Positions 1 to 12,000 of a stretch of DNA of 64,000 bases are shown here, in pieces. The notes beneath the pieces were generated by a model. That model did not search any database. It had not been told where the DNA came from and saw only the letters and a list, made by a program, of their open reading frames with translations. Position 1 is the stretch's first letter, and every line of letters begins with the position of its first letter. Where the stretch lies: contig NW_002060947.1 of the NCBI RefSeq assembly GCF_000150275.1, forward strand, positions 4,392,335-4,456,334, read 5' to 3'. The stretch comes from Trichoplax adhaerens (Eukaryota > Placozoa > Uniplacotomia > Trichoplacea > Trichoplacidae). Made by a program: the position numbers and the translations under genes.

Positions 1-1
1 C

Positions 2-772
2 CAAGCGGATTACAGGCATAACGATAAAGATGGTAACCCTGCTCGGAACAATAAAACTAAGATTGAACAATCTGACCAGTCCGACTTGAAAAAGGCCGGA
101 AATAACCGTGGACAAACTCTTGAGCTTCATGGTAAAGGTCAACATAATTGGCGCTTAGATCGGACTGATCGTAGGGCAGGTTGTAAAGTTAAAATAATAC
201 ATGACAATCGTACGAGAGGTAGCAATGAAATTCTGAATATATCTGATCGCCAATATCTCGCTACGCCTACTTCTCTGGATGAAATAACCGACTTCGATGG
301 TGATAGTAGTAACGTGAATGATTCATTTTATTATTCAAATTCTTCATCAGCTGAAGAAGGTGAAGTCTCTGCTGATGATAAAACGTTGAAATTTCATACG
401 CCTCAAATGATTGCAATGAAATCACTATATCATGAAAATACTGACATTATTCATACGAGTGATACCGATGCCAGTGACTGGAATAGGAAGGTAACTCACA
501 ATAAGAAAGAACGCGAAAGACGCTCAAAACAGAAAGTTCAGTTCTTTCGCTTACAACAGTCTCACCCTGATTTAGTTCGATTAGAAAAATGCCCCAAGAT
601 AAAAATACTTCAATCTGCTATAAATCTTATTCATAATTTGTACGATGAGGAGCAAAGGTTGGTTAACATCAAAATGATTTTGCGAGATAAAAATGGTAGA
701 TTAAAGAATAAACTACAGACTTTACGGCAAGCAGTTGATATGGGCAGGAAAGAAAGATATGGAATACGTTGA
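2..772 (+). CDS. MYC: MYC-family bHLH-leucine zipper transcription factor, last exon (5' partial)
   Basis: The frame is open from base 2 to a TGA at 770-772, giving 256 visible residues; the gene starts outside the window. The C-terminal ~95 residues (DNA ~482-757) align almost without gaps to the Myc bHLHZ domain. The basic region reads THNKKERERR against Myc THNVLERQRR and keeps the E-box-contacting H, E and R positions. The loop reads EKCPKIKIL against Myc EKAPKVVIL, and a zipper with spaced hydrophobic residues follows (DEEQRLV...). Upstream lies an acidic Ser/Asp/Glu-rich stretch (~271-380), as in the region before the basic domain of Myc. By family, Myc dimerises with Max through bHLHZ and binds CACGTG in the nucleus. 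The N-terminal transactivation boxes would be off-window. A possible 3' splice site (ggattacag, ending at base 15) could mark the true exon start. MYC is much more likely than another bHLHZ member because of the conserved loop. Confidence 0.88.
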   Translation, partial: QADYRHNDKDGNPARNNKTKIEQSDQSDLKKAGNNRGQTLELHGKGQHNWRLDRTDRRAGCKVKIIHDNRTRGSNEILNISDRQYLATPTSLDEITDFDGDSSNVNDSFYYSNSSSAEEGEVSADDKTLKFHTPQMIAMKSLYHENTDIIHTSDTDASDWNRKVTHNKKERERRSKQKVQFFRLQQSHPDLVRLEKCPKIKILQSAINLIHNLYDEEQRLVNIKMILRDKNGRLKNKLQTLRQAVDMGRKERYGIR

Positions 773-1637
773 ATTTGTAAAATTTTAATCCCGTCGATTT
801 TAGACTATCAAGCAACGATAATTAATTAATATCCTTAGGTAAAAGAAAGAGGATCGATTTTAACGTCTAGGCTATACATTTTCATTATGCTAATAATTTC
901 ATGGATAATGTTATGACTTTTACTACTGTGCATTGCCCCTTTTCCTTCGTCTTAGCCGTCAGTAAAGACATCCGAAATCTGTACATATTAAATGGTTAAA
1001 TAGTGCTAATAGGAAGTGCTCTTGATTAGCAGTTATAATCTAATTTGTATTTATACATGCTTATTACTGTACAGTCGAATGGCTTAATGAATATATACTC
1101 TATTGCTGCGATTTGGCATTTTATGATATAAAGACTACGATCAATGTCTAGACATTGAAACAACAGTGACATTTGAACGTAAATTGGTATTCTGTAAATA
1201 TTATAGCGGCAACATTGTGCGAACTTTTATATCTGATACTTGCGTTTGTTGTTTAAGAAATTTTTTTATTCTAATGCACTTAATCCTTATCTAGACTGAC
1301 TGAGCTGAGAAGTAAGCATTTTAAACGTATTTTTTTATTGAACTTTGGCCACTGAAGCTATTTTTCCCTACATCTCTAATTCTTGTCCTATTTTACTGAA
1401 ATCCCTTGTTTTATGAACGATTTTGTATAAATGCTTTCATAATTTATTAAAAGAAGACTAAATTGGTTATCCGTAATCTGTTGAATCAAATTCCTTGATC
1501 GAGGGAGGGTCTTGATCGCTTCGCTACCGCAACCAGTAGCCAACGTAGAATGCACACTGTCCATAACCAAAGAGATTATAAGTTAATTTAAATAACTTTA
1601 TTTTCCTGATTCCTTGCTGATATCGAGCTATATCATC
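773..1637. other. 3' flank of MYC, no other gene seen
   Basis: This is AT-rich sequence between the MYC stop codon and the satellite. It presumably contains the MYC 3' untranslated region. I see no conserved ORF, tRNA or convincing polyadenylation site. A 60-codon minus-strand ORF at 1388-1570 looks like chance. Confidence 0.6.
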
Positions 1638-2793
1638 ATCTTTAAATTGTGGATTATTTGATATGAACGTTAGGACATAAAGTAAGGATTTTCAACTGAT
1701 CCATTTTTACATTGGATCTTTAAATTGTGAATATGATATGAACGTTAGGACATAAAGTAAGGATTTTCAACTGATCCATTTTTACATTCGATCTTTAAAT
1801 TGTGAATTATTTGATATGAACGTTAGGACATAAACTAAGGATTTTCAACCGATCCATTTTTACATTCGATCTTTAAATTGTGGATTATTTGATATGAAAC
1901 GTTAGGACATAAACTAAGGATTTTCAACTGATCCTTGTATTCGATCTTTAAATTGTGAATTATTTGATATGAACGTTAGGACATAAAGTAAGGATTTTCA
2001 ACTGATCCATTCTTACATTCGATCTTTAAATTGTGAATTATTTGATATGAACGTTAGGACATAAACTAAGGATTTTCAACTGATCCATTCTTACATTCGA
2101 TCTTTAAATTGTGAATTATTTGATATGAACGTTAGGACATAAAGTAAGGATTTTCAACTGATCCATTCTTACATTCGATCTTTAAATTGTGAATTATTTG
2201 ATATGAACGTTAGGACATAAACTAAGGATTTTCAACTGATCCATTCTTACATTCGATCTTTAAATTGTGAATTATTTGATATGAACGTTAGGACATAAAC
2301 TAAGGATTTTCAACTGATCCATTTTACATTCGATCTTTAAATTGTGAATTATTTGATATGAACGTTAGGACATAAACTAAGGATTTTCAACCGATCCATT
2401 TTTACATTCGATCTTTAAATTGTGGATTATTTGATATGAAACGTTAGGACATAAACTAAGGATTTTCAACTGATCCTTGTATTCGATCTTTAAATTGTGA
2501 ATTATTTGATATGAACGTTAGGACATAAAGTAAGGATTTTCAACTGATCCATTCTTACATTCGATCTTTAAATTGTGAATTATTTGATATGAACGTTAGG
2601 ACATAAAGTAAGGATTTTCAACTGATCCATTCTTACATTCGATCTTTAAATTGTGAATTATTTGATATGAAAGTTAGGACATAAACTAAGGATTTTCAAC
2701 TGATCCTTGCATTCGATCTTTAAATTGTGAATTATTTGATATGAATGTTAGGACATCAAACTAAAGATTTTCAACTGATCCATTCTTACATTG
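1638..2793. repeat. Tandem satellite, ~78-bp unit, 15 copies with 7-unit higher-order pattern
   Basis: Fifteen head-to-tail copies of a ~78-bp unit are visible; each begins near 'cgatctttaaattgtg' and ends near 'cttacatt'. Single units vary between about 71 and 79 bp through small deletions. Variants recur in order: the unit near 1868 (tgtggatta, gaaacg, then gatccttgtattc) is repeated in the unit near 2409, and the unit preceding each shares 'caaccgatccattttta'. This gives a higher-order period of about 541 bp (7 units). There is no coding capacity. It lies about 0.9 kb downstream of the MYC stop codon. Confidence 0.95.
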
Positions 2794-3681
2794 GTGCTAC
2801 CTAGTTGTGTGCTAGCAATCGACAATGTTAGTAGTACCTTGTGAATGCACGTTCAACGGTATACTTGTACATGTATTCTCTTTACAGTACCTGTCATTTG
2901 ATAGTTTAACATTCATCATGTTGGTACCGCGTGCGCTCATATTTAATGGTATACTGTATTTGCGTTAAAAGTAATGACACTGAATTATAGCACGTTAGTC
3001 TGTTGAGGATGATAATCCGTCTCCTAGCCATTGATAGGTTTCATGGCCTACATGATAGCTCCATTCACCGTTGTGTGCCTGCACACTCACTCAGTGTAGA
3101 TTGCATTACAGAGCAACTGCATGTCTGCATCGAATCGATTGGATATCCCTAGAGGTTCAATTTTTAAGCTTGAAAATATGTTGCATACGAATGAAGTTGT
3201 CGAGACTAGGATATTGCAACTTTAACAGTCGTTCAATTGGAAGAGTTGATCCTATTTTCAATCTGCTTTCAATTTCAACCCTTGACCTGTTATGGTCATC
3301 TTTGCGGGATATCACTTCGTCAGTCGTCTATTGAACTCCATAACTCCCAGCTGATCAATGCTGTATACAGTAGGTTATTTTTAATGAATGATCGTGATTC
3401 ATAGTCTAGTGATGGATGAAAAATCAAGATCATTTCGTTGAGACGATTTTTGTGACTTGCCATATTCTACTGAACCCTAACTCTACATCACATTATTGTA
3501 TTGCTTTCAAATTAGCTCAAACGCCAAGCCAAATAAATATTCAGCATCAACTGGATTTGCAAACCTCTTCCCAACTTCCACGTCTACCTGTCTGTCTGTC
3601 CATAGCATCTTTCAGTGACAGTTCGGACTGTTCCGTACCGTGCCTAGTACTGAACCGCTCCAGTCCAGGCTAGAGCCAATC

Positions 3682-3687
3682 CACGTG
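3682..3687. promoter_or_regulatory. CACGTG E-box
   Basis: A canonical E-box inside 'ccacgtgacg', about 1.7 kb upstream of the RAB9 start codon. The motif is seen directly; function is inference. Confidence 0.25.
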
Positions 3688-3890
3688 ACGATCATACGGA
3701 AGGTGCAGGTCAGGTCTAGGTACAGTACGGCTTATATATCAACGACGTCTAGGATCAACCGATTGCAGAAGTCGTTGGTAGTGCCTATGGAATTCTATTG
3801 GATCGACTCGTGTCCAGGACATTAGGGTCTCAGTCAATTTCTCAAGCTGAGGTGACGTAGCACTTGAGCTATATAGATGATAACGGTCTG

Positions 3891-3910
3891 AACCGAACCG
3901 AACCGAACCG
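3891..3910. repeat. (AACCG)4 microsatellite
   Basis: Four exact copies of AACCG followed by 'gtctc'. A short simple repeat with no evident function. Confidence 0.9.
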
Positions 3911-4281
3911 GTCTCAGGTCTATAATAAATTGAGCCTCCAAGAGAGATGTTGCAAGTGGGCTAAATTGATGGTTAACTAGGCGACCACTTTGAAACTAAG
4001 GCATAAATGACTGGATTAACTTGTAAACCAGTTTATGGCTAANACTTGATCAGTTAAATAGCCGCATTGAGATCAATGTTGATCACTAGGTGTTTTATGC
4101 AGATTTGCAAACCAGCTGATACATACTTTTTGCACCAAGGCTTTCTACTAAAAGTACAGGATATAATATAGTGATTATCATACCGTAAGTCGTCTATCCT
4201 ACTCGACAGTGATACTCATACACGCTGCAATGACTATAGGACAGTATGGCCAGCAGTGGACTGGAGTCGGCTTGGGAGCAC

Positions 4282-4289
4282 TCACGTGA
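4282..4289. promoter_or_regulatory. TCACGTGA palindromic E-box (CLEAR-like)
   Basis: The surrounding 'CTCACGTGAC' matches 9 of 10 bases of the vertebrate CLEAR consensus GTCACGTGAC bound by TFEB/MITF factors. It lies about 1.1 kb upstream of RAB9, an endolysosomal gene. The site is visible; use by such a factor is inference, and CACGTG also occurs elsewhere in the window (for example 9202 and 3682). Confidence 0.25.
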
Positions 4290-4321
4290 CCCGTTGATGG
4301 AACATGCGTAGACGCATGTGA

Positions 4322-4329
4322 TGACGTCA
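4322..4329. promoter_or_regulatory. TGACGTCA full CRE/ATF site
   Basis: A perfect palindromic cAMP-response-element core inside 'ATGACGTCAT'. The same 10-mer occurs at 19271-19280 upstream of ALKBH8. Motif presence is certain, function untested. Confidence 0.25.
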
Positions 4330-4842
4330 TGATGAGCTCGATGAGTGGATTGGGTGAAATTGCAACTGAGCGTTAATCGGCAAACAGGATGAAGGTCTTT
4401 GACCGCCCCAAGCCACTGTTTACATCACCTTCACTGTGGCGTGTGTATTGCTAGTCAAAATCATGACCATCATTTTTGCCTGATTGGAATTGATCTGAAG
4501 ACAGCGTTGATGATGGCGGGGAGTCTCTGATGGATGATCATGACTGACATGTAGGCAAGATCTTATAGGAAATTCAGGAATAAATAGAGAAGAAAAAGAC
4601 GCGTAGATGATACTTGGTCATTGATTGATAGGGATGTGCCATAAAAGATTGCAATTTTTCTACGCCTGTTTGTAGAGATTATTTTATTTTGATCCAATAG
4701 TTGAGTGGATTGCATTATCGTCATCATTATTACGGTGTTTTATGCCTATAGTCATTTGGATCGATCATCAGGATCCATGATCAACCATTTTAGGATACAA
4801 GAACTTTTGCCTGTTGTTACTTTAAAATTTTGCAACGGACTA

Positions 4843-4859
4843 AGAGAGAGAGAGAGAGA
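4843..4859. repeat. (GA)n microsatellite
   Basis: A pure AG/GA dinucleotide run of about 17 bp, about 0.5 kb upstream of the RAB9 start. Confidence 0.9.
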
Positions 4860-5373
4860 AAGACGACCCCAACTGCAGTGAATTAGATCGCTTACAATTG
4901 ACTTTTCCAACTTGATTAGATCTCGGGGAAAGGGTAAAAGTTCCTTTTTTTTTGGGGATTTTATTTTGAATGGATTCATCTACCAACTGTTTACAACTAC
5001 GAACGCAATTGGATTATTGAAAGCCGTTCCAAATCGAATATTCATTTGATATCAGGACGATCAAACGTTTCACCTTAATTCATGACAAGCCAAAATACAC
5101 GCCTAAATTAAAGCCAAATAGCGTCAAAGGACGAATCTTTCTCTTGAATTGGTGGCTGGGTAAAAGAAGACGTCAACAACTACTGTACTTTCCTTATTTT
5201 AACCGAATTATTCCTAGTGAACAATTAAAATACTCATTCCTACTTGAACGCATACACTCTACTAACTTACCAAGTGGTTAGTCATTCGATCCATTTGGAC
5301 CATTCATATTGGGATACGCCTAGCAAATCATTATTGCCAGTACCCTACTGTACATGCACAAAAAGACAACATT

Positions 5374-6006
5374 ATGGCGAATGACAAAGCTGCTATATTA
5401 CTCAAAGTTATCCTATTAGGGGACGGTGGTGTTGGCAAATCATCTTTAATGACTCGATTTATACAAGATAAATTCGATGAAAATTCATACCACACTATTG
5501 GCGTCGAATTTCTGTCCAAAAACATCAATGTCAATGGCATTACTTACACTATCCAAATTTGGGATACAGCTGGTCAAGAGCGCTATCGCAGTTTGCGTAC
5601 ACCATTTTACCGTGGTGCTGATTGTTGTTTATTAACCTTTGCCTTAGACAATCGTAATAGTTTTGACAATTTAGCTACCTGGCGTAAAGAATTTATATTC
5701 TATGCTGATGTTAACGATCCTGAAACATTTCCATTTGTAGTCCTTGGTAATAAAGTAGATATACAACATGAACAGCGACAAATTCATCGTAGTGAAGCTG
5801 AAGAATGGTGCTACAATAATTATCAAATGCCTTACTTAGAGACGAGTGCTAAAGATTCAACAAATGTTGAAGTTGCTTTTGTCAAAGCAATTGAAAAAGC
5901 TGTTAAATTAGAAGAAAAAGTAGCTATTAAAACTGATTTTAACAGTACAATTGATCTAACCAAATGCAAAGGTCGGAACAACAAAAATAACAGTTGTTGT
6001 ACATAA
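5374..6006 (+). CDS. RAB9: Rab9-type small GTPase
   Basis: An intronless 210-codon CDS. By family, Rab9 is a membrane-anchored GTPase of late endosomes that directs endosome-to-trans-Golgi transport. All G motifs are visible: P-loop GDGGVGKS (residues 16-23), switch I HTIGVEF with effector Thr41, WDTAGQE (63-69), NKVD (126-129) and ETSAK (156-160). Rab9-specific stretches such as LRTPFYRG, CCLLTF and KEFI.YADV are present, which is why I call Rab9 rather than Rab7. The protein ends in CCT, fitting double geranylgeranylation of the adjacent cysteines. The start codon has A at -3 and G at +4, and the length is close to vertebrate Rab9 (~201). The lack of introns contrasts with the intron-rich genes nearby; an upstream non-coding exon cannot be excluded. 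Confidence 0.93.
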   Translation: MANDKAAILLKVILLGDGGVGKSSLMTRFIQDKFDENSYHTIGVEFLSKNINVNGITYTIQIWDTAGQERYRSLRTPFYRGADCCLLTFALDNRNSFDNLATWRKEFIFYADVNDPETFPFVVLGNKVDIQHEQRQIHRSEAEEWCYNNYQMPYLETSAKDSTNVEVAFVKAIEKAVKLEEKVAIKTDFNSTIDLTKCKGRNNKNNSCCT

Positions 6007-9000
6007 TTCTATAGGCTATTCATCTACATGAAGGATATATTATAATTTAAACTTACTCTTCAACCATGTACGAGTCAATCAATTCCATTTCTTTTTCTTA
6101 TGGATTATCATCAATTTTGACTACTGTATTAATTCGTATGCTAACGATAGATGATAATTCGTGTTATAAATTGTTAAAGTAATTACGGATTTACGATAAC
6201 GGTAGTCAGTGACCAGATTAGCTAAAGGTGTAGACAGACAATCAATCACTCGATAAAAGTAGAACTAGCAAAATTGTAATATGAATGCAGTAGGTAATCA
6301 GTAAGTATTGTTGTGTCATATTTCATGAAGTACATCAGTGCGTTATTTCTAGATGTTATCGAATTGTACGAAAGTTGTACTTAGAGTATGATAGCAATGA
6401 CTCCAAGATTAGATTAATCGTTACTACCTTACATTACCTCTCTAGTTAGTTGTTATAGTGTGGCTTACAAATTCGACACGTAGTTTACATCTCGATGAAA
6501 ATCTTCTACGCTGTATCAAGATAGGCGGTCGTGATTTTTTAAATATTCATACCGATCACAAATCATTTCAAGTACAGTCCTACCTCTATAATCCATGTCA
6601 TGACATCATAGTCTCAATTTTTTACATTGATATTAGCAATATGTAGCCACAAAAGAAATGTATATTGTAGACTATACCATTTTCATTAGTTATGATTGTG
6701 ATATAAATTTTTAAAATAATCAGAAATATAATGGCTAAAACACTTGCCAATACGAAATATGAATTATTATGATAGATAAATCAATCGCATCGCTACTAAC
6801 ATACTGGGCAACCTTTGCCTTTTAGTGCTTGCGTGGACGTATCCGTGACTGTTTTAATGTTTTACAGTATGCGGCAACGTGAATAAATATTCTGTTCCTG
6901 TGCTATGTTATGGTTAAATTGTAGCTAAAGTCAAAATTGCACTTTAGCTGTAAATCAATATTTGCGATGCATAGGATAGATTGCGATCTTAATCTGGTCT
7001 ATCAGTTCAGTAGAGAGAAATGAAATCAATTTCGATTGATATTATAATCTACCAAATTTGACTAAAATCTTTGTAATCAATTTATAACAGATTCGTTAAG
7101 TTTAATAAATAATAAGTTTTCAATATAGCGGCTTTATATATTCTTGAAATGGAACAATATAATGGTGGCTAACGTTGCCACAGGTGTACAATATATAATA
7201 TATATTATATTGTATAATATTATAGTAAATTTTTCTTGGGATGAGTAACAATCGCAATGTTATAGTCGATACACAATCAATCACATTCAGTAATATATAT
7301 CTCATATGAAGTTCATTTTAAGTCGCGCCTTGTAGTATGTTGTAACGATATTTTTGATTTAGGAGATCTATCTTTATTTACGAACACAACAGTTCTTTAG
7401 ATTAGAAACGTAAAAGTTTAAACTTTACTTCATCATAAGCTTAGGCCACAATCTCAATGGTTAACCGTAATTAGGATTATCATTATTTACATTTATAATA
7501 TCTTAGTACGCATAAAGATAATTTTTACTAAGAGTTTGTTAATGCAATCATGAGAAATTTATAATTAGACAAAGGATATCATGTTGGAATCATGTAATGA
7601 ATATTTTCCTTACTGAAATCATTGTGATCAACAATCTTCAATTAAAAATCATCGACATTGTATGATTGCCATTTCTTTTACCGTTCACTTAATATGCTGG
7701 TAAGTATGCATATTATGATGGGCATGGATAATAGATAGATATGATATGGTAATTAATGTCATTTATTAATCTCTCATTATACTCAGATATACAGATCCTA
7801 TACGGTCATACAATAGTTAGATTAGAATAAAGTAATATTAAAAATTTCGGATGAAGGAGAAATACGAACTTACTACCGTACTGTATTATCTAGATTTTTT
7901 CCCTTTTTTAATCTAACACTACAGTGCCGGGTAAATTGATATCTTTAAGTTTTAATCTTATCAGTTTCGGAATAAAAATTGGATATTTTGTACAATAACT
8001 TACCACTTAAAAACTTATTAAAAGAAATTCTAAGCCAGTTTTATAATTTTATTAAGTAATTGCTATCGCTACACAAATATATATTATCTAGCAGATTTCA
8101 TTCGGAAATTTCTTTACTACAAATTAACCGATGATACTGAATCATTTATTACAAGACGGTAATATATGAGATTATTTTAGATTATATATTAATCGTATAT
8201 TAATATATATGGGTATATGTAACGGTGCAAAAACTACATTTAATTAGTTATTAACCCCGTAATACTACATACTTTCTAGTTGTATTTCTCTATGCTGTGC
8301 AGGTGGGTTGAGATCACACGCTATATAATTATATCCAAGTGAGATTTTTTAATTTAGATACGTTTTAAATCTTTTTACTTGATATCATCGCTCGTATGTA
8401 ATAGACTAAAAAGTCTGATCATATTTTCTATGCAAAAACAACATACGTCAATAACTGGTCAATTGTACCGGAACAAAATTAGATATGAGTCATACTATTC
8501 TTTATAATTTCGCTATTGTGTGTATTGTATGCAGATAACCTGCACTCTACTACTGTATAGAATTTTATACTTATTGGATGTTTTCTCTCAATACATAATG
8601 CTTTCTAATCTTTCTATCGCGATTATTATTTTACAATGACACCTTTAATCTGGGCTACTGCAGATATAAGTAGCTTTTAACTAATAAAATAATAATTTTA
8701 TTTTTAATATTACTATTTAGATCAAAGTTTACTGCCAAACTATTCTGTACAGCACTGCATAATCTATAGATAAATTGGACAACCTTTGCTAACGATGTAT
8801 TCTTACTTTATCAAAAGTTTACCAATTGCGACAGAAATTGAATGCATATTTATCTTTTTTATAGCTTATCATATTCAAATATTATATCATTTGATTTTCT
8901 TTAATAATAGTTGAAATGAGATTTGGTAGATAATTAAAAACTCGAATGATGATGCTAAATGAAAACACGAATTCATAGGTTGTAGTAATTAGTTAAATCT

Positions 9001-12000
9001 TAGAATACTACTAACTATATTTTTAGAGTTGCTTATCTATCCAACACTAATTAAAATGCAATAAAGGATCAGTTACTGTATGTATTGTTTTTTTTAGCCT
9101 ATTCTTTGATTTATATACGTACACTATCTCATAATTTAGGTATTGATGTCAAGCTGGGAAAAGTTTGGCTACTAGAAAGACGCATTGTATATTATTTAAT
9201 TCACGTGCATTCTAGTAGATAATATGCTGTACTACAGAAGTAATAAAAATTTCAATAACTTCCAAACATATAAATATTTGCTTTGATAATCATTTTTATT
9301 CTCAAAATTGTTACGGCTTGCTTGTTTCTATAGCAGAAATATGAGATAACAGTACTTTCAATGTAATTCATTTTTCGTAATCATATTCTCCCATATTTGA
9401 TGATATATCCCCTTGCTTTATTTATTTCTGTGTTAATTCATTATTGATTCGTAATCCGATCTTGTAATTGATCATTACGGCATATTATTTTTGATGCTTT
9501 GATAATAATTATGTTTTCGACCAAGATTCACAGTCTGTCATTTTTTATTGGGCACGTATTTTACATGAATTACCTTATATATCATTGTTTATCAGGAAAA
9601 GCATGAAACAAATATTCATAATACCTTCTATTACCAAACATGAAGTTTACATCATTTTATTTTTGTATATTGTAAACATATTCTACATTAATTGCCATAT
9701 ATATCATTGTTCAACAGAAATAATGCTGGACGAATTTTCACAATACCTTTTCCTTTTCCTTAACGTGAAGTTTATATCAACTTATTTTTATACAATATCA
9801 AGTGTTGGCAATCAGGCTGATATGAATGACGCGAATAAATAGTAAAGTTTAAAGCATAAATCTGTTTCAAAGAATTTCTAAACTGATTCAAAGATCTGTA
9901 CAGCATTCCGATCGCTGTAAACTTTGTAAACTTCCTTGTTTATGCTGCATTCTGTCAAGAATATTAAATCAGTTATACTCGTATGGCTATTTGGCACTTC
10001 CTCAATAATAAAACTACGTTACTTTAGAGTAAAAGAATAATAGAAAGTCAGGATAAGAGATTTCCAGATAATGATTTTTGAGTTACATAATAGCCATTAT
10101 GCGTATGATTGTAGCCACAACATGTACTTATAAATATAATTTGAAGACTTATTATTTCGATCAGTTCCAATTTCGATTTGATTTCAAGAGATAAACGCGC
10201 TTACTACCACGATTGCTACCATTTGTAGCATATAAACTTGATAGCTCTGCCTCGAAGTAGAAATTTAATCTTGATAGAAAGAAAGGATTATAAACTACTA
10301 CATTGTTATTTGTTGGTGCCCGACAATCGTATATATTGGATCGAAACATCCTTCACTTATGGAGCTTAAATGGATTAAAAATATGGCTACTGGTGTAAAA
10401 CATAGATGGCAACTTTGCAAGTATAGTTTACTGTAAGCTTTACTGTAGTGGTGGTATATGTTACGTTTAAAGCAATTAGCTTGATCGAATTGTTGTAAAA
10501 GTTGTTAATTTTTCCAAATTTATTGAATGATATAACTAGTTCTATACTATTCTTTATACACTAATTCAAATCAATACTGGATTATGAATCGATTTTAAAG
10601 ATCAGGATAGAGGTTTACTCTCGGTCTTAAAAATTTGAATTCAACTTTCAACTGAATATTTAAATCTGCTATCAATGTAAAGTACTTGAAGACTTTCCGC
10701 AAATTCTTTCTTCTGTGTTAGATCGTGAGAGATTCTGTGTTGATAATAACAATGTGAAGAAAAGGCTATTTATATTACTTTGGCTTAAATTAACTTTCTA
10801 ATTGAAAAGAAAGAGTATTTTAACATAAATTCAGCCTGTTTAGGCGATTGGTCTACTCCAGTGACCCTGCTGCCTATTGTGTGCAAGTTATGATTGACAT
10901 TATCATAACTTCGTTTAGAAGTTAGTTATTAAAAGATATCACAGTAAACTAATTAAATCAGTTCTATGAGTTGACTTTAATATAGTGCATCAATACTAGC
11001 ATCCTTAATAATTACGACTATTAATTTCAAAAATATTGGCAGTAAGAAATCAATGCGGCTTTGAATTCAATCTATTTATCAAATCAATTACGTTTACATA
11101 CTGGTCCCACTATCTTCTAGCATGATTCAAGGAATAAGCAATTTAGATACTTAAATTGAATTATTTGTTTTTGATAGTAGCAATACCTCAACGATTATGC
11201 TAAAGCTGTCAAAACTCATAAAACGTAATGATGTACATGTTAACTGTTTATTGATGTGGTCTAAATGGATCATTCTGTTTTTTATCAACTTTACATCTCA
11301 CTTGATCCAGATCAGAGATTGTAAAGGTAAAGTTTTTTACCCGAATAGCGATTTAAGAAGTCAGTATACTGTGATTATCTAGTTATATTGATAGGATTCT
11401 GATATAATAATTTATTGTATATTTACAATAATGAGATTAGAATAAAATTCCCTATTCAAGGTGAAAAAACTTTAAATGATTAATGCGCATCCGCGTAAGC
11501 AACATGACGGGAAACTCTTTTATGCTTACAATATAGTACAGCGTATATCACTTCTAAATAATACATCATCGAGTACGTCATTCGAGGGAAAAATATTCCA
11601 AAATGTGATACAGAAAGTCCCTACAGATAAAAGACTTTTGCTTATCGATAGGCAACCTCGATAAATTGATTTACTAAAGGCATGGATGGTACGATGATCT
11701 ATGCCATAATAATGGATCGGTAAAAACTTTCTTCACAGAAATTTTAATGGTGCAGATGTCGTTTCTATTGTATTAGTTCAATAGTACTTATAGATTTATG
11801 CGTATGCTAGATTGATCACCAACATTTTTTCTATGATTGGTATTGATATCGATTTAATTAATCTAATTATGCATTAACAGCGTCATCGACATTAATTATT
11901 TATTCGTCGCGCTAAGAAGTAAATCGTAATTGGAAATCGTCTCATCTCTGTAAATGGATGGGGTTTGCTTGTTCTTAATGACATTTTTAAAGTTATAGTA

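Larger units (their letters stand above)
2794..5373. other. Intergenic region upstream of RAB9, no gene supported
   Basis: This 2.6-kb stretch is somewhat richer in GC than its surroundings. Several 60-90-codon ORFs occur (3071-3334, 3416-3673, 3640-3825, and 4752-4979 on the minus strand), but none has recognisable domains or consistent splice structure. It holds an AACCG pentamer run, a GA run, two CACGTG boxes and one TGACGTCA site, listed separately. Base 4043 is an undetermined N. Confidence 0.6.

Noticed and set aside
1638-2793. CRISPR-like array
   Set aside because: The repeats are contiguous 78-bp monomers without unique spacers, in a eukaryotic genome; it is a satellite.
3071-3825. 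Three overlapping plus-strand ORFs of 61-87 codons
   Set aside because: No recognisable domain, Cys/Ser-rich chance composition and no supporting splice sites.
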